Below, piece after piece: positions 39,008-47,872 of a stretch of 64,000 nucleotides of DNA (its first letter is position 1; each line of letters starts with the position of its first letter). The stretch covers positions 62,001 to 126,000 of the forward strand of contig NZ_BBDM01000001.1 of the NCBI RefSeq assembly GCF_001316245.1, in the 5' to 3' direction. Source of the stretch: Vulcanisaeta sp. JCM 14467. GTDB taxonomy: Archaea > Thermoproteota > Thermoprotei > Thermoproteales > Thermocladiaceae. The notes below the pieces were generated by a model. The model was not told where the DNA came from and did not search any database. It worked only from the letters and a program-made list of their open reading frames with translations. The translations under genes and the position numbers were made by a program.

Positions 39008-39415
39008 CTTCGAAACAATTAATTGGTGAATCGCAAACAATTATTTGAACCTCAGCAACATCATTAATGCCCAACCCCCTCAGGACATCCGTGACCCTAT
39101 CCATTAAGTACCAGGCAAGACACTCGCCAGTGGCGCCCTCTGGTATGCAGGGTATCTCGATGAACTCCGTGGGCGCAAGTCCCTGAACACCCTCGGCGCT
39201 GGACTTAATGTACTTACCGTCAAAGGCGTTAACAATGCCTTGAATCTCACGCCTAACCCTATCAATATCCATCACGAGCATCCTCTATCCCTCACACAAA
39301 GCCTTATTGATACGTTGTAATTATGCCCATGGACACTGCCATAAACATCGCTGAACCTAACCCTATGGGCTCCTGAGAACATGAAGTTCATGGTTAGGCA
39401 GGTAACTTCAACCAC
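38994..39415 (-). CDS. 6-pyruvoyl-tetrahydropterin synthase/QueD-like protein (one frame break)
   Basis: About 140 residues. The N-terminal part (GTG 39415) carries the zinc ligands: GAHRVRF and VHGHNYNV. The frame breaks near 39280 and continues MDIDRVRREIQGIVNAFDGKYI and IPEGATGECLAWYLMDRV, where the family has E-P-T-x-E-N. It probably makes carboxy-tetrahydropterin for archaeosine synthesis, or a related pterin. GTG 39415 is preferred because a shared TATA box lies 20-25 nt upstream. Confidence 0.68.
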
Positions 39416-39430
39416 AGCATTGGTGGTGGC

Positions 39431-39441
39431 AGGTATAAAAA
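39431..39441. promoter_or_regulatory. TATA box shared by divergent genes
   Basis: The single AT-rich motif aggtataaaaa is the only TATA candidate in the 48-bp gap between the QueD-like start (GTG 39415, minus) and the SUMT start (ATG 39464, plus). It lies about 20-27 nt from both, suggesting a bidirectional leaderless promoter. Confidence 0.45.
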
Positions 39442-39463
39442 TGCATTACCCATTAAGTGTGGG

Positions 39464-40225
39464 ATGGTTGGGAGGGTCATAATAGCAGGTGGAGGACCAG
39501 GTGATGAGGAATTAATGACGCTTAAGTGTGTGGAAGCCTTGAGGATGGCTGACGTGGTTATTTACGACAGGTTAATACCGAGACAAGCCCTCAAGTATGT
39601 ACGCCAGGGCGCCCAACTAATCTATGCAGGCAAGGAACCGGGTAGGCACGTGATGGAGGAGGACGAGATAATAAGAGTCATGATAAGTGAGGCCAATAAT
39701 GGGAAGACCGTGGTTAGGCTCCACGGTGGTGACGCATTCCTATTCGGCAGGGGCTTCGAGGAGTGCATGGCCGTGTTGAACGCAGGTATACCCTGTGAGG
39801 TGATTCCAGGCGTGACCTCGGCAATAGCAGCACCAGAGGCATACTTAATACCGCCGGTTCTCCGTGGGGTCTCCAGCTCCGTAGCCATAGTGACGGGCAC
39901 GGAGGACCCTAGGAAGGGCAGGACATTCGTGAACTTCAGGGAGTTGGCGAGGGCTGTGAACACGATAGTAATACTAATGGGCGCATCAAGGATAGGCGAG
40001 ATAGCCGGGGAATTAATTGAGGGCGGTGTGGATCCGGGCACCTACGTGGCAATAATAACCAGGGCATACATGGAGAATAGCAAGGTCACAATAACAACAG
40101 TGGGCAAACTAGCCTCTGGACAGGTCACTGCGGAGAATCCCTCGGTAATCGTTGTTGGGGATGTCGTACGTGAGGGGCTAAAGGCGATGAGGGCCGCAGG
40201 AATAAACTTCGAATTAAATATTTAA
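39464..40225 (+). CDS. cobA: Uroporphyrinogen-III C-methyltransferase (SUMT)
   Basis: 253 residues. Methylates uroporphyrinogen III twice with S-adenosylmethionine to give precorrin-2, the entry to siroheme and cobalamin. Signature motifs: IIAGGGPGDEELMTLKCVEAL (start), VIYDRLIP, VRLHGGDAFLFGRGFEE, CEVIPGVTSAIAAPEAY and VVGDVVR. Intact. It complements HemD, CbiB and CobQ in this window. A C/D RNA candidate follows directly. Confidence 0.94.
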   Translation: MVGRVIIAGGGPGDEELMTLKCVEALRMADVVIYDRLIPRQALKYVRQGAQLIYAGKEPGRHVMEEDEIIRVMISEANNGKTVVRLHGGDAFLFGRGFEECMAVLNAGIPCEVIPGVTSAIAAPEAYLIPPVLRGVSSSVAIVTGTEDPRKGRTFVNFRELARAVNTIVILMGASRIGEIAGELIEGGVDPGTYVAIITRAYMENSKVTITTVGKLASGQVTAENPSVIVVGDVVREGLKAMRAAGINFELNI

Positions 40226-40246
40226 GGGGTTGTCGTGGAGAATCAC

Positions 40247-40300
40247 CGGTGATGAGGCACGAGCGTGGCGGACAATGACGAACTTGCGCCCATACTGATC
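40247..40300 (+). ncRNA. C/D-box guide RNA candidate
   Basis: Between SUMT and archaemetzincin: box C GTGATGA (40249-40255), 13-nt guide ggcacgagcgtgg, degenerate D' CGGA (40269-40272), C' TGACGA (40276-40281), 13-nt guide acttgcgcccata, box D CTGA (40295-40298). Length 50 nt and spacing fit archaeal sRNAs; the weak D' box lowers confidence. Confidence 0.55.
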
Positions 40301-40350
40301 AGGTTAAGGTTATGCATTAAAGCGTGGCAAACCCATAAGGTAGCTTAACA

Positions 40351-40869
40351 ATGAAAAGAATCCTAGTACTAACCGAGGTGGAACTACCAAGCGACTTCCC
40401 TGGGCAGGTCGAGCATTATCTAGACAACCTAGTCACGGTAGAGGTCAGGAAGACGAATTTCGAGGGATTAAAGTCACAATTCAGGGACGTCAGGAGAGGC
40501 CAGATAAAGGCCGATGAATTACTCGATTACCTAGAGCCCAGGGTGAGGAATTACGAGGGCTTTGACAAGATAGTACTGGTGATTGATGATGATGGCTACG
40601 TTCAGGGGCTAAACTTCGTATTCGGCGTCGCAAAAATAGGTGGGTCGCTCGCCTTAGTATTCACAAAGAGACTACGTGGAGAACAAACCCTATACCACAC
40701 CAGGATACTCAAGGAGGTACTCCACGAACTCGGCCACTCCTTCGGCCTAGACCACTGTCCAAACCCTAGATGCGTCATGTACTTCAGCAACACGATCACC
40801 GATACAGACAGGAAAGGCCCAGGCTTCTGCGAAAGATGTATAGCCAAACTACACACGCTCATAAGGTGA
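40351..40869 (+). CDS. amzA: Archaemetzincin-type zinc metalloprotease
   Basis: 172 residues, usual length. Zinc-binding metzincin motif LHELGHSFGLDHC (residues ~127-139) followed by the family-specific Cys cluster CPNPRCVMYFSN and FCERC, plus the met-turn CVM. Homologues in archaea and vertebrates are proteases of uncertain physiological role. Intact and directly upstream of the two-ATPase operon. Confidence 0.9.
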   Translation: MKRILVLTEVELPSDFPGQVEHYLDNLVTVEVRKTNFEGLKSQFRDVRRGQIKADELLDYLEPRVRNYEGFDKIVLVIDDDGYVQGLNFVFGVAKIGGSLALVFTKRLRGEQTLYHTRILKEVLHELGHSFGLDHCPNPRCVMYFSNTITDTDRKGPGFCERCIAKLHTLIR

Positions 40870-40949
40870 ACCTGTCAACACCAAGGCCGGTGCATTGGCA
40901 AAACCACGGATAACCACAGAAATAAACCAGGTGCGGGAACCATTAATTC

Positions 40950-41108
40950 ATGGGTCTTAAGGTCCTAACCCAATTACTACTGCTAAGCATCGCCAGTAAG
41001 GATAGGGGAAGACGTACAATAACTGCCAGGTTAAGACAATCAATGCAATACCTAGAGGAGGTTGATACCGATGTCGAGCTTGAGCTCGGGATTGATCAAG
41101 GCAGGTAA
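40950..41108 (+). CDS. Small 52-residue protein opening the ATPase operon
   Basis: ATG 40950 to stop at 41106-41108. The sequence starts with a short hydrophobic stretch (KVLTQLLLLSIASK) and then becomes strongly charged with Arg-rich and acidic segments (RGRRTITARLRQS; EEVDTDVELELG). Its last 13 codons overlap the following ATPase gene in another frame, suggesting translational coupling. No family recognised. It could instead be a leader region without product. Confidence 0.45.
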   Translation: MGLKVLTQLLLLSIASKDRGRRTITARLRQSMQYLEEVDTDVELELGIDQGR

Positions 41109-42789
41109 CAAACTAATCATCGGTCTCCGCGTAAGGAAGAGGTTCAACGCGTGGGACCTGGTCCAAGCCATGAATGGTTTAAGGATTACCGTGGTGAGGG
41201 ACGAGATCGGCTTCATCATACTACACACGCCGACACACATACCACTATTCACTGGCATACACAGAGGCAGGATAAGGCAAATACTTAATGCGTGGGCCGA
41301 CTACGTCGAACCATTACCCTCAGGAATAACGCTGAGCCTAATCGATAATGCACAGACAAACTACACCGGGGTCAGGGGTGACGTAATACCTAGTGTTGAG
41401 GAATCCACGCCGGTCATAATCACTATATGCAAACTAAACAACGAATTGGTCAGGTACTCCCTACTCCTCAGGGGAAGTCCTCACGGCAAGGTAAATCCAC
41501 TCACATGTAGCAATAAAGCATCACTAAGGCAATTAATGAGTAGTATCGACCTGGCACTTAGGCCATCACCAAGGCCAGGGAGCATGTTTATGACGCGTTA
41601 TTATTTAATTGATGTCGATTTAACCAGGCACCTGATAGTGCTTGGAGCCACGGGCTCGGGTAAATCTACGCTGGTCAAGTCATTAATACTCAACGCAATG
41701 CAGAGAGACTTGTTCAATAAGATCGTGGTCTTTGACCCAACCGGCGAATACTCCCTATTCCTGGCAGGGCGCGCCTACATTGCCGTGCCAGGCATCGACA
41801 TCGCGATCAATCCATTGACACTGCCGCGACATAGGGCAAGCGAATTATTGTCAATGGCTATTCAGGCAGCTGCCCTCATGTATGGTGAAAGCGACAATAG
41901 TGGTTTCTCATTCATCCAGTTAGAAGTCCTTGAGAAGGCCCTTGAGAGGCTTGGTGATAGGAATACGTTGAGGGACCTTTACCTGGTACTGAACGATCTC
42001 GAGCAGGAGTTGAGGAGGACTGATTACTTGAATGCCATCTCGGCCGTTAGGCGTCGATTGAGGAAGTTAATGATAATGGCGCTGATGAGAAATGCAATCA
42101 GCTCAAGCGCTGCTAGGTCTAGGTTATTGGTTATTAACATGGCGCCTCTCTATTTCGCTTCCCAGGTGGCTGCCGTTCTGTTTATCCTGGCGTTTCTTGA
42201 GGTTCTCGAGGGCTCTCTCAATAATTCTCTCATTGTTATTGATGAGGCGCATAGGATCCTTAATAGGTATGTGATTGGTGAGTCGATTATTGAGAGGTTG
42301 ATTAGGGAGGGTAGGCATGGTAACACGGTGCTAATCCTCGTGACCCAGGACCCACTCGATATCAAGCGTAATGTGCTCGACATAGTTGGTCATTACGCCA
42401 TCTTTAAATTGAATGGTAGGTCCGCGATTGAGGCTTCGGACCTACTCGGCGTTGATAGGGATGAGGTTATTAGGTTGAGGCCCCTTGAGTTCCTTTACCA
42501 TAATGGTGATGTCACGGTTAGGGCATACATAATGAATGGACCTGTGGGCAACTATCTAACCACCTCGGAAATGATTTACCGCAAACTACTTGAGAGAGTT
42601 AATGATAGGGATTACGTAAATGCGGTGATTAAGAGGTTTGGGCGTGCATTAAATCCTGTCCTGGTTCCCCAGGTTATTGAGTTGGGTGGTAGGCTGGGTT
42701 ATGACGTTAGGTCAATAATTCAATTGGCGGCTAGGAAGGACCCTGAATACCTTAGGCTCCTCTCGAGGGTGATTATTGGTGAGGAGTAG
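41071..42789 (+). CDS. HerA/VirB4-like P-loop ATPase 1 (DUF87 type)
   Basis: About 572 residues from ATG 41071. A ~190-residue N-terminal domain (IGLRVRKRFNAWDLVQAMNG) precedes the ATPase core: Walker A HLIVLGATGSGKSTLVKSL (residues ~190-205), LFNKIVVFDPTGEYS, Walker B NSLIVIDEAHRIL (~387-395) and LIREGRHGNTVLILVTQDP. This is the HerA/FtsK/VirB4 translocase group (COG0433). Stop 42789 overlaps the next start (GTG 42779). A HerA role in DNA-end processing is unlikely because NurA is absent; a role in DNA or protein transfer across the membrane is inferred from the membrane partner. Confidence 0.75.
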   Translation: MSSLSSGLIKAGNKLIIGLRVRKRFNAWDLVQAMNGLRITVVRDEIGFIILHTPTHIPLFTGIHRGRIRQILNAWADYVEPLPSGITLSLIDNAQTNYTGVRGDVIPSVEESTPVIITICKLNNELVRYSLLLRGSPHGKVNPLTCSNKASLRQLMSSIDLALRPSPRPGSMFMTRYYLIDVDLTRHLIVLGATGSGKSTLVKSLILNAMQRDLFNKIVVFDPTGEYSLFLAGRAYIAVPGIDIAINPLTLPRHRASELLSMAIQAAALMYGESDNSGFSFIQLEVLEKALERLGDRNTLRDLYLVLNDLEQELRRTDYLNAISAVRRRLRKLMIMALMRNAISSSAARSRLLVINMAPLYFASQVAAVLFILAFLEVLEGSLNNSLIVIDEAHRILNRYVIGESIIERLIREGRHGNTVLILVTQDPLDIKRNVLDIVGHYAIFKLNGRSAIEASDLLGVDRDEVIRLRPLEFLYHNGDVTVRAYIMNGPVGNYLTTSEMIYRKLLERVNDRDYVNAVIKRFGRALNPVLVPQVIELGGRLGYDVRSIIQLAARKDPEYLRLLSRVIIGEE

Positions 42790-43593
42790 GTTGGTAATTG
42801 CCTTTGTCTTAGCTGTGATTACGTACTTCGTTGATCATAGGATTTACCTAATCGTAATTAACACGTTAGTTCCCCTGATTCTGGCTAAGGATTTAATTGA
42901 TTTGAGGGATCAGGTTAGGTTATTCATTAATGATGGTGACCCTGTCAGGTCGGTTAGGATAGGCTTGAGTGGAATTACTATAGATGATGAGGAAATTGTT
43001 GGTCTTAAGGTATTAAGTACCGCCTACGCATTTGACTCTGCGTTTGAGGAGGCACTGGCTAGGCCCGTGCACTTATTCGATTGCTCTCGAAGTATAAGGC
43101 CATTGTGCTAATCTCGCCTAATAATGGTTATGTCATCGCCGTTAATAGGAGTGCTTATAGGGAGTTAACTGCTGAGCTTGAGCAATTGAACATAAATATC
43201 GTTAGAATTAACGGCTTTGAACTAGCCAATGCCTTGAGAGTGCGTGTAAGACGTAGGTCATTAAGCAAAATTCCATTGCTATTATTGTTAATTCCCATGT
43301 TCATTGCTGCTTCAGCGTATGTACTGCTCGTATTCCCTACGTTATACATAGTTTACTCCACCAGCGACTTCTCTAAACGAAGGTTTGTAATTAATGCGGG
43401 ATTTAATAACGAGGTTGTGCGTGATCTAGGGGCTTTCATGACTGTGGATAATACAATGACTAGGGCTGAGGTTATGAGCCTTAGGAGCCGAATTATTAAT
43501 GCAGGTGCGAGTATCCTTTTAATGGTTTCAAGTAATGATGAGTTGAGGGATTGGATTAAAGGCACTGCAAGTAGGTGTATGGTAAATTCCTAA
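42779..43593 (+). CDS. Membrane protein between the two ATPases (one frame break)
   Basis: About 270 residues. Two N-terminal membrane helices (RLVIAFVLAVITYFVDHRI; YLIVINTLVPLILAKDLIDL), a cytosolic part with DQVRLFINDGDPVRSVRIGLSG, then a frame break near 43090. The continuation has SKYKAIVLISPNNGYVIAV, another hydrophobic hairpin (IPLLLLLIPMFIAASAYVLLVFPTLY) and a soluble tail. The stop TAA 43591-43593 overlaps the ATG of ATPase 2. No known family; by position a membrane partner of the two ATPases. Confidence 0.6.
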
Positions 43594-44885
43594 TGCTCAG
43601 GCATATCAAGTATTTCCTTAATTACAAGGATTTTGAGATCACGCTGAGGAGGATTCAGCAGGGTGAGGATGTATACTCACTATACCTGGCGAGTACGACT
43701 CGTTTCGACTCATCATTTAAATGGAGATGGACACCATCAATACCAATATCAAAAATACTCAATGCGGGTTATGGCCGTGCATGGTCCATGGAATTAAACC
43801 TCATTGCATTCACACCCTACTCATTTCAATTAATTAGTGAGAGACGTGGCATAGCCGTGATAGGCAGGGACGTTAACAATAGGGAGATTTATTGGTCATT
43901 TAATGGGTCAAGCCCTCACGTACTAATAATAGGGCCGACAGGCGCCGGTAAGACTACATTGGCAATGAGCATTGCGTACCAGGTTAAGCACAGGTTAAAG
44001 GACAGGGTTAAGTTGGTGATAATAGATCCACATGGGCATACGGCGATGCTTAACAGGTTAATTAATAATGTTAGGGTTGTTGATTTAAGTAAGAGTAGGT
44101 TAATGACGAGAGAGGTCTCAGTATTGATCGAGTCAATACGATTCTCAAACCCCCTCCTTTTAATTGGTACGGAGGGCGCGTTATTACGTATGGCTAGCAT
44201 TAACAATGGCACTATTTCAGGTATTGATGAATTAATGAGAAGACTTAGGGAATTGTCTAATGATTTAATACTAAGGGAGGCATATTATAATTTATACAAT
44301 GTATTTGCGCCAATCATTAATTATTACGGTGGTTCAAATGATACGTCATACGACGTGTATGAACTACTCGATGGCGATACGATATTCATAATGAAGTCAA
44401 TAATTAGCAATGAGCTGCTGAGGTATCTAACAATGCTCATACTACTCTCTATAACTAAGAAGGCTGTTTCCGAATGCCGCGTTCCTCCATGCCCATTGAG
44501 GTACCTGGTCATTATCGATGAGGCGCATAACGTACTTAAACTGCCAAGCGAGTATAAAGTTCTCGGTTTTGATGATCCATTAGAGAAGATGTTTAGGGAG
44601 TTGAGGAAGTTCGGTGTGGCGTTGTTTGCCTTGATGCAACCACCACTTGATGTGCTTAATGAAGGTGTTCTTGGGAATATCGGTACTTCAATTATCCTGT
44701 CAGGGAATTCCCAATATGTCTCTCATGTGATGTCCAGTGTGGGTAATATTGATGATAATGATGCGGCATGGCTATTAAGTGGGCGGTTTAGGGCATTAGT
44801 AATACGACAGGGCGAACCTAAGCCCATTAAACTATCGCAGCTCCTTATTCCTAAGGAACTATTGACGGAGAAATATAATGGATAA
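43593..44885 (+). CDS. HerA/VirB4-like P-loop ATPase 2
   Basis: About 430 residues from ATG 43593 (the frame extends to GTG 43575). N-terminal ~105 residues resemble the start of conjugation-type ATPases. Walker A HVLIIGPTGAGKTTLAMSI (residues ~110-123), KLVIIDPHGHTAMLNRL, Walker B LVIIDEAHNVLKL (~305-315), LRKFGVALFALMQPP. It differs from ATPase 1 throughout and lacks its large N-terminal domain, so it is not a recent duplicate. It ends the operon. Confidence 0.75.
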   Translation: MLRHIKYFLNYKDFEITLRRIQQGEDVYSLYLASTTRFDSSFKWRWTPSIPISKILNAGYGRAWSMELNLIAFTPYSFQLISERRGIAVIGRDVNNREIYWSFNGSSPHVLIIGPTGAGKTTLAMSIAYQVKHRLKDRVKLVIIDPHGHTAMLNRLINNVRVVDLSKSRLMTREVSVLIESIRFSNPLLLIGTEGALLRMASINNGTISGIDELMRRLRELSNDLILREAYYNLYNVFAPIINYYGGSNDTSYDVYELLDGDTIFIMKSIISNELLRYLTMLILLSITKKAVSECRVPPCPLRYLVIIDEAHNVLKLPSEYKVLGFDDPLEKMFRELRKFGVALFALMQPPLDVLNEGVLGNIGTSIILSGNSQYVSHVMSSVGNIDDNDAAWLLSGRFRALVIRQGEPKPIKLSQLLIPKELLTEKYNG

Positions 44886-44915
44886 TTTTGAAGATAGAGA
44901 CCGACAAGGTAGTAT

Positions 44916-45368
44916 TCAACTCACATTCTCACCGTCGCCTTTAACAATGTTTGCATTATTATCTACGTAGTATGATCGATCTGACACGAATACCTCGACC
45001 TTCTTTGCATTTAAACTCTTGGCTATGTGTTGGAAGGCCGCCATTGGGTTTGTGTGGCTACCGCAGGTGTATACATCGACTGTTGCGTACTCATGCTCGG
45101 GCCAGGTGTGTATTGATATGTGGCTTTCAGCAACTATGGCGACTACGGATATTCCGCCATTGACCCCAAACTTGTAGTAGAAGGTTGATACCACTAATGC
45201 ACCTGCTATTTCGGCTGCTTCTTTAACGATTTTTAATAAGTACATCTCATCCTTAAGTAATTCTTTGTTGCATCCATATAGATTTCCATACACGTGTACT
45301 CCATACACTAATGCGTTCCTTTCCCTGCCCCCCATTTCTATTAGGGTTTGGGTCGTCATCTTCCCCAA
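44916..45368 (-). CDS. speD: AdoMet/arginine decarboxylase proenzyme, SpeD family
   Basis: Pyruvoyl enzyme of about 150 residues. The self-cleavage site lies in VAESHISIHTWPEHEYATVD: Glu81-Ser82, the Ser becoming the pyruvoyl group. DVYTCGSHTNP supplies the catalytic Cys. Crenarchaea have two paralogues, one acting on S-adenosylmethionine and one on arginine, and the sequence alone does not tell which this is. The start may be ATG 45359 (MTTQTLIE). It provides polyamines important for thermophiles. Confidence 0.88.
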   Translation of the reverse strand: MGKMTTQTLIEMGGRERNALVYGVHVYGNLYGCNKELLKDEMYLLKIVKEAAEIAGALVVSTFYYKFGVNGGISVVAIVAESHISIHTWPEHEYATVDVYTCGSHTNPMAAFQHIAKSLNAKKVEVFVSDRSYYVDNNANIVKGDGENVS

Positions 45369-45514
45369 TATTGAACGTTTTTTTTGAGTAATGCGTACCC
45401 AACCCCTATATAAACATATCCCCTTAAAACTGCGGTATTATCTTAGGTGATAAAATGCATGGCCTGATTGTTGGGGGATAAGTATTAAATACTTCAAGTT
45501 TAATTCTTTGTTGA

Positions 45515-46129
45515 ATGGAGGGTCTTGATTATTTTAAGAGTGCGTATGTTGAGATTGGAAATTTTATTTTAAATGCCCTTAATGTCATTAATATGAAGGA
45601 GATTGAGCTATTCGTGGATGCCTTAATAGATGTTTATAGGAGTGATAAGAAGGTCCTAGTCGTTGGTGCGGGTAGGTCGGGGCTTGTGGGTAGAGCGTTT
45701 GCAATGAGGCTTATGCACCTTGGCTTTAGGTCCTATGTGCTTGGTGAGACAATAACGCCCAGTGTCGGTGAGGGTGACCTCGTGGTTGCTATCTCGGGTA
45801 GTGGCACTACGACCATGGTCGTGGCGGCTGCCGAGGCGGCTAAGAAGATGAGGGCTAGGGTGGTTGCGATAACGAGTTATAAGGACTCGCCGTTGGCTAA
45901 TTACGCCGACTTAGTGGTTCAGGTACCTGGTAGGACTAAGGTGGCTAAGATGGATGATTACTTCGCTAGGCAGATACTTGGTCTTCATGAGCCATTGGCG
46001 CCGTTGGGGACTTTGTTTGAGGATACGGCGATGGTACTCCTTGATGCGGTAATTGCGGAGTTAATGCATAGGCTTAGGAAGACGGAGGATGAGATTAGGA
46101 GTAGGCATGCGAATATTGAGGTGCCCTAG
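45515..46129 (+). CDS. hxlB: 6-phospho-3-hexuloisomerase (PHI)
   Basis: 204 residues. SIS-domain isomerase interconverting hexulose-6-phosphate and fructose-6-phosphate; in archaea it runs the ribulose monophosphate pathway backward to make pentoses. Motifs: [44 protein letters not shown], and [22 protein letters not shown]. No HPS fusion, as in other crenarchaea. A TATA-like tttaattc lies ~25 nt upstream. Confidence 0.9.
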   Translation: MEGLDYFKSAYVEIGNFILNALNVINMKEIELFVDALIDVYRSDKKVLVVGAGRSGLVGRAFAMRLMHLGFRSYVLGETITPSVGEGDLVVAISGSGTTTMVVAAAEAAKKMRARVVAITSYKDSPLANYADLVVQVPGRTKVAKMDDYFARQILGLHEPLAPLGTLFEDTAMVLLDAVIAELMHRLRKTEDEIRSRHANIEVP

Positions 46130-46131
46130 AC

Positions 46132-47256
46132 TCACTCCTCACTCTCCATAGCCCTAATACCAACATTTATGAGGCGCCTAAACACCCTATCAATCAGCCT
46201 CACGTAGATGCCCTTTTGACCTACGAATGCGCCGAAGGCGTTCTTCTTTACCGTCACCATGAGTTCAGGCCCTGCGAAGTCCACATCAACGATGTGCTTA
46301 CCAATCCAACCAACTGGGTGGAGCGCCCTAATCCACTCCTTGAAGTTTAGGTTCATCTCCACTGTCCTAACCCTCAGGTTGCTCTCGCCCTCAATCGCCT
46401 TAATCCTCTCACCACCCTTACCAACAACCCTGCCCAGGTGCCCCTCCTTGGCGATTATTAATGCGTCAGGCACGTTCTCACTCTTGACGCCCAGGTTCTC
46501 CTTCTCCTGCTTGAACTCAATCACCGTAACTACGTCGGCATCTGGTGCATGGACCCTTATCAAGTCGAGGATCTGCCTCTCCGTATTGCTCAACTCCCTC
46601 TTCCTCATCCTTAACTCGAAAGACACCTTAACACCCCTCTTAGCACCAGGCCTAACAATATCCTTAAGGCCCAGGTCCACGACAACGGCATTCTCCTCAT
46701 TCAGCAGGACCTCCCTAAGGAGTGTTGCACCATCCTTCTCAACACCAAGCGGTCTCTGGAGCACTGGATCGCCAGCGATTATTAGCCTTGAGTTCCTGCC
46801 AATCCTCATGAGTATTTCAGCGGCATTCTCGGGCTGCGTGCTTTGGGCATCATCGAGAAATATTAACGAGTCGTCGAAGGTTCTGCCTCTTAGATATGAT
46901 ACGTCGGTGACCATTACCTTACCCTCCTGGAGAAGCTTCGTTATTTCCTCCCTATCCATAAACCCCTCGAGGATGTCCTCAAGGTATGCAGAGGCAATCT
47001 TGTAGTACAAGTCGCCAAGTTCCTCAGGCGTTAGTGATTTGCCCGTGCTTACGTCGACCACGGGCCTGGCGATTATGAATCGTTTATACGTCCCGGATAG
47101 TACGGAGGATATGCCGTAAACGCATGATATTAGGCTCTTGCCAGTTCCCGTTGGTCCGAAGACACCCACTATCTCGTTTCTCGAGTCCTTAAGTGCATTC
47201 AGGAATCTTTCCTGCCCAATACTCATGGGCTTAATCTTATCTAGTAATGACGACAT
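46132..47256 (-). CDS. PhoH-like ATPase with C-terminal KH domains
   Basis: 374 residues. PhoH core: VGVFGPTGTGKSL (residues ~31-42), FIIARPVVDV, SLIFLDDAQSTQPE as Walker B, GDPVLQRP. The C-terminal half has a KH RNA-binding motif GRVVGKGGERIKAIEG and a second KH-like segment FVGQKGIYVRLIDRV. Archaeal PhoH-KH proteins are predicted RNA helicases/ATPases in RNA metabolism. Converges with PHI by only a 2-nt gap. Confidence 0.87.
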   Translation of the reverse strand: MSSLLDKIKPMSIGQERFLNALKDSRNEIVGVFGPTGTGKSLISCVYGISSVLSGTYKRFIIARPVVDVSTGKSLTPEELGDLYYKIASAYLEDILEGFMDREEITKLLQEGKVMVTDVSYLRGRTFDDSLIFLDDAQSTQPENAAEILMRIGRNSRLIIAGDPVLQRPLGVEKDGATLLREVLLNEENAVVVDLGLKDIVRPGAKRGVKVSFELRMRKRELSNTERQILDLIRVHAPDADVVTVIEFKQEKENLGVKSENVPDALIIAKEGHLGRVVGKGGERIKAIEGESNLRVRTVEMNLNFKEWIRALHPVGWIGKHIVDVDFAGPELMVTVKKNAFGAFVGQKGIYVRLIDRVFRRLINVGIRAMESEE

Positions 47257-47299
47257 CGTTTCATGAGTAATTAATGGGTTTTTAAATCCTTACTTGTGG

Positions 47300-47842
47300 C
47301 TAGCCAAACATTGTTTTCATGGGCATGATCTTCTCACGGCAAACCTCCCTAGCAAGCTTAACTGGGTCGTCAAAATACCTAATCCTAATGACTCTCCTAT
47401 CATCAACATACTCAGGGAATGCCTTAGGTAGTGAATCGCTACTTAGGTTAGTTCCAACGAGTACGTAGGCGGGCTTACCCATGGCGTAGGCAAGGAGTAC
47501 CTCAATAATCGTCCCAGCACCACCTCCCAAGGCCACAAGTGCGTCGCTTGACCTAACCATTATGACGGACCTACACCTAAACTCACAACCACTGTCAATC
47601 CTAGTAACACCACTTGGTAGCTCAACGTCATACCTCTCAATGGGGAGTATTACGGCAATTCTAAAACCAAGGTTGAGCGCCTCATCAACTATTGTCTTCA
47701 TGAATCCCCAATAACCACCAAGCAGTAATGTGGCCGTCGGACACTGTGAATGCAGCTCCCTTAGGAATTCCCTTGCCATGGCCTCGGTCCTGGGGTCCAC
47801 AGGGCTTGAATGAGCCGCTATGGCTATCTGCATCGTTATCAC
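47300..47842 (-). CDS. LOG/Rossmann-family protein
   Basis: 180 residues. The GGGAGTIIEVLLAYAMGKPAYVL segment is the PGGxGT-like loop of the LOG/lysine-decarboxylase-like fold, with the conserved Glu in the next helix. The start IAIAAHSSPVDPRTEAMAREFL and LLLGGYWGFMKTIVDEAL fit TIGR00725-type members. These bind nucleotides; some are cytokinin-like phosphoribohydrolases, but the archaeal function is unknown. Confidence 0.72.
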   Translation of the reverse strand: MITMQIAIAAHSSPVDPRTEAMAREFLRELHSQCPTATLLLGGYWGFMKTIVDEALNLGFRIAVILPIERYDVELPSGVTRIDSGCEFRCRSVIMVRSSDALVALGGGAGTIIEVLLAYAMGKPAYVLVGTNLSSDSLPKAFPEYVDDRRVIRIRYFDDPVKLAREVCREKIMPMKTMFG

Positions 47843-47872
47843 CCTGAATTAAGTACTTATAATGCTTAATCC

